DNA of 64,000 nucleotides, taken from Trigonopsis variabilis (taxonomy: Eukaryota; Ascomycota; Trigonopsidomycetes; Trigonopsidales; Trigonopsidaceae). Shown here piece after piece: positions 1-11,084 of the stretch (within the stretch, counting starts at the first letter, position 1; every line of letters begins with the position of its first letter). The DNA lies in the NCBI GenBank assembly GCA_003707065.3, contig PPXM03000001.1, positions 248,001 through 312,000 on the forward strand, written 5' to 3'. The position numbers and the translations under genes are program-made. The notes beneath the pieces were generated by a model that saw only the letters and a list, made by a program, of their open reading frames with translations, had not been told where the DNA came from and searched no databases.

Positions 1-3000
1 AGCCTTCATCGTGCTTTACCTAAGCCAGTTCATCATCTGGGCGATATTGTGGGCATTCACGGGCATTCGCGTTGGAAGACTGGGATGGCTAAATATTCGA
101 AATGTTACTTATAGGCGGAATCCGCTTGTTCAAGTTTCTATTGACAAAGTCAAGATAGTCATCTTGCGATCTACTCCCTCTAACCCTAATGGAATTGCAT
201 TCAAACTATCTGGCGTTAATATAAGCATGAACCCCAAAGCTCTCGAATCGAATGATCGGGAAAAAGCTAATATCGAGCCTCGTGTTTCAAAGACAAGAAA
301 GGCCCGCAAAGAGAAGATAATCAAATTGCTTAACAGATTTAAACGGTATTTTGGTGTTCTGGTTATTGACCTGAATGAAACTAATATAACTGTGCAAGAG
401 GTTGGCAATCTTTATTGGAGAGGCTTTTCATTCACTGTACGGTTTGGCTTCGCCATTGACAAATGTTTCAATATTGATATGGACTATCATATCAGAGGCG
501 AAGGTATAAAGGATTATACGACGTTGTATGTGCGGACAATGGTTAGTAATGTCATGATATCGAGTGCGAGGGGAGACTTGGTACCTGTCTTATCGACATT
601 GAACTATTATACTACTGGAATAATTACAAAGCAAATGAAACTGATAGACAGCAATTCCAGTTTTAAGCTGGATACCCTGGAAGTTAATCTCGACCAAGTT
701 ATCGAAATCACGGAAAATATTAAGAGACTCAAGCTAGGGATGCCCGAGAAACGCCATGGTCACACCAAACAACTCACATTCAAAAGCCTTGCGGAGAATA
801 AGAAGTGCAATGATATCAATCTGAATAATCAATTGATCAAGGTAGAAAAATTCCTTCAGATCGCAATGAAGGCTGTTCTGGAGATTAAAGTTCAAGTGAA
901 TCTCATGAAAGTGAAAAAGAGGTACGACTCCTTGGGACACAAGGCGAATATCTTGAATCTCCGGCAAGACTCTTTATCCGTGGTCCTTCGAAGAATGGAT
1001 AACCGGAGTCCTAGTTTGGCTTCCAGTTTTTCAAAAGATGATGAAGTTTTCAATTTTCTTCTCTGTGCTTTATCTACTGATTTTTATTTATCAAACGATA
1101 AAGGACAAGTCGATCATATTGTAACTTCTATTCCCTCCATGATTTTCTCCGTTCGATCTAATATCGTTTCTCAATTGGGTAAAATCATTGAACTGGGGGA
1201 TGATTATGACAGAAACAACAACGTACTCCATGCAAGTATCAGTATTAACATGCCTTCGGTTGACATCAGATCTCAGCGCTTCCCAGATCTGGTTTCAGCG
1301 TTAATATTAGTTATGGAAAAGAAAGATGGCGGCAGAAAGAATACAGAAGAAGCGACGGAGAACTCTAAAGTCGATAAGATTGTTGAAAAGCTCCATTCGG
1401 ACTATAAAAATCTGTTCCCAAAAGCATCACTTCGTTTATCTGTTGAAGAGCCTTCAACCAGATTCTTGATACATTTTGAACGTGATTCAGCTGAGTTTTT
1501 AGCATATGACAACATGATTGTCTTTTCGTCTTCATCCATCGCTTTGGATGCTGAAGCACTACATTATCTCGTCCCGAAATCCGAACAAGATGCTTATAAA
1601 GTTGCAGCAAAATTTAGGTTGAATGGATTATCTAGTTGGTTCAGCATGGGTGAGACATCCACGAAAGGTTTGACGCATCAAGGTAGAAAAAGAGATTTGA
1701 TCTTTTCAGAGCTCATTTATCTTCGAATGAATGCGCTCTTCAAGCCTTCTTTATCTCTATCATTACACGGAGCTGTTGATTCCTTGAGCCTCTGGCTTGG
1801 ACGTCCTGAGATGATTGAGAGTCTGAAAAGTCTGGCCAGCCATCTGAATTTACCAGTGGTGAAGACCGTCAAACGAAGAAAGCCAAAGACAAGTTTCTTG
1901 AGGAAGTTGCCAAGATGGCTAAGTACATTTCAGCTATACGGTTCTGAAATCTCATTGATCTGTAGATCGATTGATCCTAAACGGCCAAAGAAGTTAAGAG
2001 GAATTATGCTGGATACCACACAGTGGGAATTACAATTTACAAACACTCTAAGGGAAGATGAAGACAATTCTATCAACGGATCTAGCAGGACACACTCACT
2101 AGGTGATTACGACGAAGGAGAACGCAGTGACCCGAAATCTGTTAAATTCATCGGATCTTCCGATGGGAGACATCTGGTGCTGAAAATCGGAAGCACTTTT
2201 CTTGCTTCCGTTGATCCTAAGCCTAATGGGAGGCTCCAGCAGAACTCGATACTTAATCTTCCTTCAACCAGTATAGTAATGAGAACAGGAAGCGACTCCT
2301 GGGGCCAACTCACTCAGACGTCAATTATAATTCCTCATGTTCTCGTGAATTACTCTTTTTTCTCTCACTATGCTCTTCTCTTGGCCTTGCGTGACGTTTT
2401 GTCAATATTGAATGAATTCAAGAGAAAACAGGATGATCGAGTAGATCTAACTTTGGTTGACCGACAAAGAGAAATAGAGGATCAAATAGTGCACGCTAAA
2501 GACGACGAATTTATGTTGATGACAGCTTTCCTTGATAATATATCAGTGAAGTTCGAAGGATTGAACTTGATGATGGAGGTCGAAAATATGGTCTTCCGTA
2601 AGCATCGGGATAGTTATCCAACGGTCCTGTCGAAGATTCTGTTACTCTTCGTCAAGAGCCCTATCATTCAAAATGCCTGGAATCGGCTTCTACTGCTAGA
2701 GAAACTGGCTGTGCAACTTAAAGGCAAGGATCATTCAAAGCATGTGAACAAGGAGAAGGTGGCCAGCGAAATGGTAGACAAGACCATTGATGATATGATA
2801 GCTGTTGATATATTGACTTGGTACTTAGCTATTCCCCATTCTTTTGAATTCTACCGTGTATTTGAGGATCTAATTAACTCCGCCAAAGCTTCTAAGCAAT
2901 TGGCATATAGCGTCCTCACGGGAAATGATGATTATATCCTCACACCTGGAGTGCGAAATGGCTTCAAAATGCCAAAGGTTAGAATCCGTGCCAACAGGTT

Positions 3001-6000
3001 CTCCCTCGCTATTGAGGATGATCCATTCGAGGCTAAGTTGTCTATAATTTTTAAAGCAGGGCAAGTTGAACAAAAAGCAAGGCTCACTCGGCAACTTGCT
3101 CTTCAAGCCAAAGTCCGATCATTGACGAATGGAATGAAGAAAAGTCCGACAGGGACGCCTCAGAATGGTAGTGCGGAACGTCCCTCATCAGACCATAGCC
3201 ATAATCACTCTAATGAAGAGTCTTCTGATCATGGGACATCCTCTCATTTACGTCATCATACGGATTCTGAAATATTGGAGACGCTATCTCATCCTTTAGC
3301 TGGAGTGACTCATCATACCCATATCTTTTCTTCTAAACGATCCAAACTGCGATATAACCCTAAAGAAATGGATCAGATATCCAAAAGTCCTGAAAACCCC
3401 AAGGTATCAGTGGAGGATGCTGAGAAACAACTTGATTGGGTTAACTCAAAGTCATGGATTGAGCGGATTAAGGCGTATAAAGCCAAGGAATTTCAGACAG
3501 TCGACAGACTAAAGAAAGAGCAGTGGGGCCATGTTACTGAAGAACGGCCTGCGACCATCCGCAGTGAGAGGATGATTCATTTCTCGAAATATATTCCGCT
3601 AATGATAATGACTTTTAATAGTTTGGAGCTTCTTCTTGATAAACCCCGATTTAAACTACACGATGTTAAACGATTTATACATAAGAACGGGAAAGGAATA
3701 CCGATAGATCAGGGTTATACGCTCTTGATCCCATTATTTCTTTCGATAGGAATGGAGGAGTTCAGAATAGGATTACTTGACTATCCTATTCCACTGTTCC
3801 ATATACCACCGTTGAATCCATCAAGAAGTGGCGGCAGAACAGCTCTATTTCAGACAGACCTTGTCATTGCAGAAGAGTTAGGCGATTCTACCGCCATTCG
3901 TCACATTGAGGTCCCGATCATCTCAGCAAAACATGCTACAGGAGATGAGCTTCCTTATTACATTATTGTTCCTCGAACGCTCAATGCTATCAAAGGTTAC
4001 GCAGATATAGATTTCGATATCTTTACGTCCCTGCCGACGATATTTTGCTGGGGTGAGTCCATCAAGGCAGGCTTATCCAGTGCTGGAGCGGCACTAGATT
4101 CATTTACGAAACCTCCGGTTGATAAATCTCCTCCGCTCGGATTTTGGGACAAAATTCGCCTAACTCTGCACATGAGATGTAGGTTCAACTGGAAAGGATC
4201 AGGTGATGTAATTTTGGTTCTCAAAGGCAAGTTGCGCTAAGCCAAGATAAGACAAGACTACTAACCATTGTCTAGGGAGTCGCAGCCCATATAACTTCGT
4301 TGGTCAAGGTGCAGGCCTTGCGTTCTGTTGGAAAAATAACGTTAAACTTCTTGTCCATCCTTCTAGTGATCCTAAAGAATTTATGAAAATTCATAGCAAA
4401 GAGTTTGTCTGGGCCATCCCGAATTTTTCGCCCTTTGCATATTATGAAAATGGGTCTCTAAGAGCTCATTATGATCAAATTTTCTTCAGCTCCTCTCAAG
4501 GCACGTTAAGGGATGATCAGAAATTTGATAAGATCATCATGAAACTTTCGGGTGATGTTCTCTGGTTGTTGGGGATCTTATTTCAGCGAGATCTCGACCC
4601 ACAAGGACACAAGCGAACGTTTGATTTCAAGCCTCATTACGAGGTGAGACTAAAGCATCCTGATTTCGTGGATAAGAATGACAAGAATTATGACTCTTAC
4701 AAAGGATTCCGAAGTGATCATATTCATTTAGCTTTGAGTGTGAAATGCCCGCCAAAATTTGACGCTGACGGACGTCCGCTTGAGCCAAAAATGTCTCCAC
4801 TTGAAAACCTTAGAAGTTCAGTTCATTTATCTCCTGGAGCCTTTAAACAATTCTTCTCTTGGTGGCATTTTTTTAGTGGAAATCAATGGCCTCCTGTTCG
4901 CAGTGGTCCGTTGTTTGGTGAAAAGAAGATGACGTCGCCGAAATTTGGTAGATCTTTGGCGACTGTGAAATATCAAATCATATTGTCGCCGCTTAGCATA
5001 AGCCATATGTATTCGTCCTTCATAGGAGATCGGTCTGATATTTCGATTTGCGGACTAAAGGCAAGGGTTGATCATTTTTCTCTTGATCTTCATCAACGTC
5101 GGGAGAAGACCAAAATCTCGAATCAGCTTTTGAATACGACTAAAGAAATATCTCATATGAAGCTGTACAAGGCTGAGATTGATCTTATTGAGACAGATCT
5201 TCGGGCTACGTCCGTGTCTTTTAGAGGCCCTAATCCGGCGAAACTAGCCACAACAGTTCCTCGATTATGGGCAGAGAACCATCAACCTAACCAGCATAAT
5301 AAGGATAACGAATGGTTTGATCCGAATGATGTGAAGGAAGTGGGTCACCCTGACCTTGGGCCTTATATTCCGGCTCTCCACGTTCTTCCAGTGGTCCATT
5401 CCCCTAGATTTACTTATGTACGTGAAACAGACCCGTCAGATGACTCGGCCAGTAGAGTATCAAGCAATGATGGTGGACCATTTGGCAATGAACCGTCTCA
5501 GATATGCGTTATCGGGCAGGACACCCCGGCAATTGTGGAGACCAAGTTTGCTAAAGGCCTGGTAAAAGATGTCCAAGAGAAGCTTGAGATGGCCGAGAAT
5601 GTTCATAAGACACTCTCGGCAATGAGAGAAAAAGAGCCAGAGAGTTCCGGGATTCAAGAAAAGGTGAGATATTTAACGCGTTTGCTGACTTTACAGTACT
5701 CCGACAATATGAAGGTTCTTGAGAGTTATCGAGAGAAACTGTCCCGAGCTCGGATATATGCAGACAAAAAGATGGCGAAGCTGTCTGCAAAGGAACGCGA
5801 GATTTATGATAATAAAGACATCCTTGATCATCGGTACACTGGAGCATGTGCTTCTCATGTTGGGAGCCATTTTAAGAATCGATTTGTGCTTCATCATATC
5901 CGAGCTAGATGGACAAATGCAGTCCGTAATGTGATCATGCAATATGTTCACGCTGTTCAGCGAAGGAAAGGCCTGGCATACTATCTATCAAGACGTGCCG

Positions 6001-8796
6001 TTCGATTTGTTGAAGATATGGTTGAACGTCAAGAGCGTACAAAAGCTAGGACAAGGTCTGGAAGCTCGAGTGGACGACCGTCTTCTCATGATGATGTTGC
6101 TTCTTCCCGGCGGGTTTTATCAGATACTGAATCGAAAATGAGTTCCGAGGGTGCGTTTGATGGATCGAAATTATCATCTGAGATCAAGCATAGCTTTGAT
6201 AAGGAGTTGCGTACTGTATCTGAGGGACTTGAAGTACGAAATTCTTACATTATCCGGTTTATCGACCCCCAATTCCAGTTATTGAGCGACAATTATCAAG
6301 ATTCAGCGGTGACGGTCGTATCAGAAGCCATGGAGCTCAAAATTCTTCATATTATTGATAAAATGGAGGAGAATGACTCCGTATCCGGTGTCGTCCAGAC
6401 GCGATACGGGGCTATTTTAGAAGGTACTCAAGTGTTTTATATCGATAAACAGTTTACTTTGAACAATCGAGCTTGCTTTACTTGTTTTCCCAACTTTGCG
6501 TCGGATCTTGAGACCGCCTGGCCTCCCTGGGTATCTCCAGAAGTACTTATGGAGGAAGCTGAGGGACTGAAAAGGTGCCAGATTCTTCAAAGAAACTCAA
6601 TCTGTTTACGCTATGACAGCGTGAATCGCCTGCGGATTTCGGGAGAAGGGCAAGGCACAAAATTCAATAAATTTGTTCATAAGAGAGCTCGAATGTCGCT
6701 AGCTGACCAGTTGGCAATCTATGCTCCTAAATTAGTGCTAACATGTGATGCTATACAGTATTCTGCTCTGTACGGTATCACTACCGATCTGATGATATAC
6801 AAGGAGCCTATGAAGAAGACAGAATCTGAGCGATTAGAGCGCGTTTTGATGACTGCCGATTTCAGCAATCTGAGTGGTGCGCCATCTCTTGTCCATCGAT
6901 TGCAGCAGGATGCTCAACAAATTAATGAACTTTTGAACGTCTTTCGGCTGAGACTCGTAGATCTCGATGAGCGCGGATGGGATGATTACATTACTCTCAA
7001 GGAAGAATCTGCCAATGTGGAATTGGAATTATTACTTTTGATTAGTGCATTGAGGACTGGCCATCTGCGAGCAGAAGGCTCGCTTGAAAATGTTGAGGAA
7101 GACCGTCATTGGATTGTCAATGGCGATCAATTTATATTTCACTTCTTACAGGTGAATGGAGAACCATTCGCTGATGTTGCGTTTGCCGATTGCGCATTCT
7201 ATCGAACCGAATACAATGACGGGTCTAATGCTAATATGGTTGAGATCAGCTCGGTTCAAGCTATTAATCTATTACCAAATGCTATGTATCCCGAGATGAT
7301 CTGGCCATTATTATCACCTGAAGAGGAAGCTAAAGGAGAGCTGAATAGCAAAGTGATCCAGGTATCATGGACGATGTTGGAGCCGATCGGAGGAATCAAG
7401 ATTATTGAATCGATTGAGATTTCCCTTCACCCTTTAAGAATTCAATTGGAGCATTCATCATCCAGGAAGCTTATCCAATCTTTGTTCCCCGATAGAGCGA
7501 AGAAGGGCAGACAAGATAAAAAGACGTCGAGAACAAATACCCATGGTTTACTACCTTCAACTACAAATAATGACTCTACAGATTCGGGGTCATTCAGCTC
7601 AGCACCAGCGTCGCTGTTTAGTGATTCTTCGTCCATTACGGGAGGCCCTTCTGCATCTTTATCAGGCTCGATCAGGAATTCTCTCGATGTACGATCTGAA
7701 AATGGATCTGAAAATAAAAATATCATCAAACGTGTTCTAGGTGCAGACCGCCTTCGGGAACAGCAAGAAGCAGAAGATGATTTGGCAATTATGAAACAGC
7801 GATCCGCTAAGTATTTCAGTCTTCTACAGTTCAAATTGAATGAGCTAAAACTATGCATTAGCTATAAGGTATGTTATCTTGAGACGATTAAGCTCACTCC
7901 AAGGGTGCAAAGTCCCGTAATTTGGTCGATCTGCATGATTTCGAGATTACACTACCTACAGTGGAATTGCGGAATAAGAATTGGGCGATGATCGATCTTG
8001 CGATGCGATTCAAACGAGGTAGGCTTTAAGTAACTTACTTCGCTGACGAATAATAGACCTTATAAAAGTGTTACTTTCACACTCCGGAGCTCTGCTGGAA
8101 AATAAGTTTTCCTCAAAGGGAAGACCTAAGCCGCTAGCTCCTCATGCACCGATCCGGCAGATTTCAAACTATGCTTCATTCACGAGCATCAGCACGTTGT
8201 CGAGTGAATCAACAGGATCAAAGATCAAAAATGGTCCAGAGCATAACGGAGATGGACCTCACCGCACCTCAGCGGCTGCTCAAGCGCGCGACACCCTCCA
8301 TCCTGAGCGGAAAACAGGCCAGACAAGGTCTATCCAGTTCTCTTCTGGATCCGACCGCCACGGCGAGCGAGTTCAGACACACCGATTTCGTCCCCGAATC
8401 CCCTCAGGACTGTCGAAGGTGACGAGCAAGATGACTTCCTCGAGTCATGACAGCGAGTCCCTCGCGCCGTCTATAAACCAGGACGAGCGAAATGATGATG
8501 AAGCTGACGAACATGCTGAGGGTGAAGGCAGTGGGCAATCGGATACTATAATCTCTGGCAATGACCGAGGCTCTAAACCTTTGTCTGAAAGTTTGCCTCG
8601 TTCGGATAAGATATCTGAGTCTTTGTTGCCCCCATCTTTCCATAATTTGCAGAATGGCTCGAATCGGTCATCAATTGATCGTTCTACGTTATCGTCGCGA
8701 GAGCTCCATCGCGAATCATCTGGATTATCGTCTGTTGACGGGGTCCATCCCAAGAAGAAGAAATCTCTACTACGGCGATTAAAACTCAAAAAATGA
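1..8796 (+). CDS. FMP27: FMP27/BLTP2 (Hobbit/SABRE) bridge-like lipid transfer protein, 5' end cut off
   Basis: Large tube-forming lipid transfer protein family (Fmp27/Ypr117w in yeast, BLTP2/KIAA0100 in animals, SABRE in plants) that acts at ER contact sites with the plasma membrane. Inferred exons are <2..4226, 4276..7868, 7904..8018 and 8057..8796, giving about 2,890 residues, a normal family length. The window opens inside the N-terminal hydrophobic segment (residues SQFIIWAILWAFTGI), so the start codon lies upstream. Recognisable family blocks follow: KGSRSPYNF and GAGLAFCW around the first junction, SYKGAKSRNLVDLHDFE across the second, and a polybasic tail ending KKKKSLLRRLKLKK. Intron 1 (4227..4275) starts with GC, not GT. 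Introns 2 and 3 are 35 and 38 nt. Joining at these sites keeps one frame throughout. The stop lies 72 nt from that of convergent MED19. Confidence 0.93.
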
Positions 8797-8868
8797 GGTT
8801 GTACTATATGTATCTCTGTGAAACTAAACTTGTATAATATACATGGACGTCTTGCCCGTCCTAGATGT

Positions 8869-9444
8869 TTATAACTGACGTAATCTTTTCAAGTCATCAC
8901 CATTTGCATCCAGAGATGTCTTCTTCCTCTTCTTCTTCCGTCGTCCTTCGTCATTGGACTCTTCAGTCAGTCCGCCCTTTCGACCATCAGTTGGCCCTTC
9001 AGTCAATCCTAGCGAGCGCTCGTCAAACCCCGGCACCTGTGATCCTTGGGTGGGTATAAAATCGAATCCTCTGCGTAAAAGATCGGCCGAGAAGGGTCCA
9101 AACTGAACGGGTTGAGTAGGAGGCTGATAAATTGCTGGCAGGAGTGTACGCTGAGTTGGGATGTCATTATTCAATCCTTGACATTAGACACAAGCAGGAG
9201 ATATTTTACCTGGCAGATCTTGAATGTATCCTTTATAACTCTTGCGAAGTTTCTTCTTCGCACCAGTCACTGGGTCCGATCGAGCAACTGAAGCAGCCAA
9301 GGACTCTAAACCATACAGCTCACAAAGATCCTGGGAACCAGAGGGAGTAGGTTGATGATAGACTAGCAATTAGAATCATCAGATAGTGATCTTGCCTGTA
9401 GATCCAACCAGATACAGTTGCAAAGGAAAGGCGGAGGAAGGCAT
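8869..9444 (-). CDS. MED19: Mediator complex subunit 19 (Rox3)
   Basis: Head-module subunit of the Mediator coactivator of RNA polymerase II. Exons on the minus strand are 9444..9396, 9362..9210 and 9176..8869, coding for 169 residues. The Med19/Rox3 core is clear: DLCELYGLESLAASVARSDP followed by a KLRKSYKGYIQDLPG block, the most conserved part of the fungal family. The C-terminus is a lysine-rich stretch (GRRKKKRKKTS) that reads as a TTC/TCC-rich tract on the plus strand. Both introns are 33 nt. The first (9395..9363) begins GCAAG, so it is a GC-AG intron. The second (9209..9177) is GT-AG with a CTAAT branch site. The ATG at 9444 is chosen because it joins in frame and gives the short N-terminus usual for this subunit. 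Confidence 0.88.
9363..9395 (-). other. GC-AG intron of MED19 (33 nt)
   Basis: The donor is ACAG|GCAAG and the acceptor is TTGCTAG, with a TTCTAAT branch-like site about 9 nt before the acceptor. Removal joins exon 1 to the Med19 frame. Reading through instead hits an in-frame stop. Confidence 0.7.
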
Positions 9445-10395
9445 GGTCGCAATATAAAGCACCAAGACGAAAGGACCGTCTAAACGGATTTCATAAACTA
9501 TGCGCCAAACAGAATCCTCTCCACGCAGATTTGGTTAATGATCTTCTAGATAGACTTATATGGCTGAAGCGAAAGAGTTGGCTGGATTGAGTGATGCTGG
9601 ATCAGAAGGGGTAATGTAACGCACCTGACAGACAGTCTAGCAGCAGTCTTTCTTGGCTTAAAACGCGGCTACTTGCGTGCAACTGAAGTTATAAGTATGG
9701 TTCTAAATCGTACAAGAACGATCCCATGATTGGAGTGGACATCGCTGCCCTTTGTAAAATGCGTGCTTCCAGAACTTTATAGCCTATATCAGCAGCTCGA
9801 CCTGATAATCTTGTCTTTGCCTCACGCAATAAAAGAATGTCGAAGCTCTTTATATTGCACAAACCATCTTGTTTCGTCGATGCTTGGCTGGTTATCACCT
9901 CCTGCCTCTTGCGTCTTTCGTCCGCGGTCAGAATACGACACATTCTTTCCTGTTGCGGCTTCGGTCTCGCGAATCCTGGGATAATGACATATTACTAGAT
10001 GACTATTACTTGTGTAGTGTTCTTGATAGTTCTATTTGAACCATGACTTGGAGGCGACATCTATCTTCAACATTTAAGAGGTGGAAAACAAGATGCTCAC
10101 AGCAGAGAGATGATTATTGCTAAGAAAGCATAAGTATGATCAGATAGATAGATGCTTATTTCCGAGTAAATAGAAACATTCCGCGTAATGTCTAAGCTCT
10201 CAGGTAGTTGCTGAGAGTTCAGCGATCCATAGCTTAAAATCTTGACAAAACACAGGCACAAAGAGACTCAACAAGCCAGATTGCGAGAGAGATGACACAT
10301 ATAAGTGATTCGGCATTGACGTAATGCTCTACATCGGTAGCGCACTGCATATAGGAAACGAAAAGTTTTGGCAAGAGTAGGGTTTGCTCCAAACG
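9445..10395. other. Intergenic stretch between MED19 and RPL32; one weak small ORF
   Basis: About 950 nt without a recognisable gene. The minus strand at 9689..9943 carries an 84-codon frame (starts MCRILTADERRKRQEV, ends LYDLEPYL) with a charged, helix-like composition and a plausible short intron just upstream, but I recognise no family and cannot attach a convincing first exon. The rest should hold the MED19 and RPL32 promoters. Confidence 0.35.
9689..9943 (-). CDS. Possible small protein, unrecognised
   Basis: An 84-codon reading frame beginning with ATG. Its sequence is rich in Arg, Lys, Glu and Ala (for example RRKRQEVITSQ and LLREAKTRLSGRAAD), which could form amphipathic helices. I know no family that matches. 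A 34-nt GT..AG segment with a CCCAG acceptor lies directly upstream, so the frame might be the last exon of a longer small gene, but no upstream exon joins cleanly with an ATG. It could equally be chance; an overlapping plus-strand frame of similar length exists at 9730..9984. Confidence 0.22.
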   Translation of the reverse strand: MCRILTADERRKRQEVITSQASTKQDGLCNIKSFDILLLREAKTRLSGRAADIGYKVLEARILQRAAMSTPIMGSFLYDLEPYL

Positions 10396-10403
10396 CAGTC
10401 ACA
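10378..10403 (+). promoter_or_regulatory. HomolE-like half site plus HomolD box of RPL32 promoter
   Basis: CAGTCACA at 10396..10403 equals the HomolD core known from fission yeast ribosomal protein promoters, where it replaces the TATA box. A TAGGGTT half of HomolE (AGGGTAGGGT) lies at 10378..10384 just upstream, the usual order. The box is 57 nt before the 5' UTR intron and 119 nt before the ATG, which fits a transcription start near 10440. Confidence 0.6.
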
Positions 10404-10459
10404 CAATACGACGCTCTCATTCCACAGGGGCAGCCTTTCGTGACTGTACAACATCAAAG

Positions 10460-10521
10460 GTGAGTGAAGAGGAGAGAGGGCATACAGTTGCCAAAATCGT
10501 GGAAAATAGACTAATCATAAG
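10460..10521 (+). other. 5' UTR intron of RPL32
   Basis: GTGAGT donor at 10460, GACTAATC branch site near 10509, and a CATAAG acceptor that ends exactly one base before the ATG at 10522. At 62 nt it is longer than most coding introns here. Leader introns ending at the start codon are common in fungal ribosomal protein genes. Confidence 0.65.
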
Positions 10522-10911
10522 ATGCCTGTCTACCCAAAGAAAATTGTTAAGAAGAAGACGACGAAATTCACCCGATACCAATCGGAACGATTCGACCGAC
10601 TAGGTTCGTCGTGGCGTAAGCCCAAGGGTATCGACAGTGCCATCCGCCGTCGGTTCTCTGGCATGCCTCGCATGCCCAAGATTGGTTACGGTTCCGCCAA
10701 AGCCACCAAATACTGCAACCCTGCGGGCTACAAGGTCTTTGTTGTCTCCAATCCCAAGGACGTCGATGTTCTCCTCCTTCAATCCGAAACTTACGCCGCT
10801 GAGATTGCCCACAACGTTTCTTCCCGAAAGCGAATTGCTATTATTGAGAAGGCAAAGAGCTTGGGTGTCAAGGTTACCAACCCCACGGGCCGTCTCAGAT
10901 TGGAGGCCTAA
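10522..10911 (+). CDS. RPL32: 60S ribosomal protein eL32
   Basis: Structural protein of the large cytosolic ribosomal subunit. It has 129 residues, the usual length, in one uninterrupted coding exon. Diagnostic blocks are [10 protein letters not shown] near residues 34-43, RRRF and MPKIGYGS after it, and [15 protein letters not shown] in the second half. The middle ([16 protein letters not shown]) departs from the usual KKTRHLLPNG segment. Codon use is much richer in C-ending codons (CGC, GCC, AAG, CTC) than in neighbouring genes, as expected for a strongly expressed gene. The promoter carries HomolD/HomolE-like elements and the leader holds a 62-nt intron. Confidence 0.97.
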   Translation: MPVYPKKIVKKKTTKFTRYQSERFDRLGSSWRKPKGIDSAIRRRFSGMPRMPKIGYGSAKATKYCNPAGYKVFVVSNPKDVDVLLLQSETYAAEIAHNVSSRKRIAIIEKAKSLGVKVTNPTGRLRLEA

Positions 10912-11084
10912 AAGTTCATTGTACATCACATTCGTCTAAAAAATGGTGTACTGCTATTATGTAATGTGTACAGGTTGATTGTCCATCTACAGATGTAGCT
11001 TAACAAACCTTTAACCCGTAGTTACTATTCAACACATGCCAAAAACCATACTCTCATGAGTCATAAGCATCTCAATAGCGTACA

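Noticed and set aside
8915-8945. TTC-rich microsatellite on the plus strand
   Set aside because: It is the coding sequence of the lysine/arginine-rich tail of MED19, not an independent repeat.
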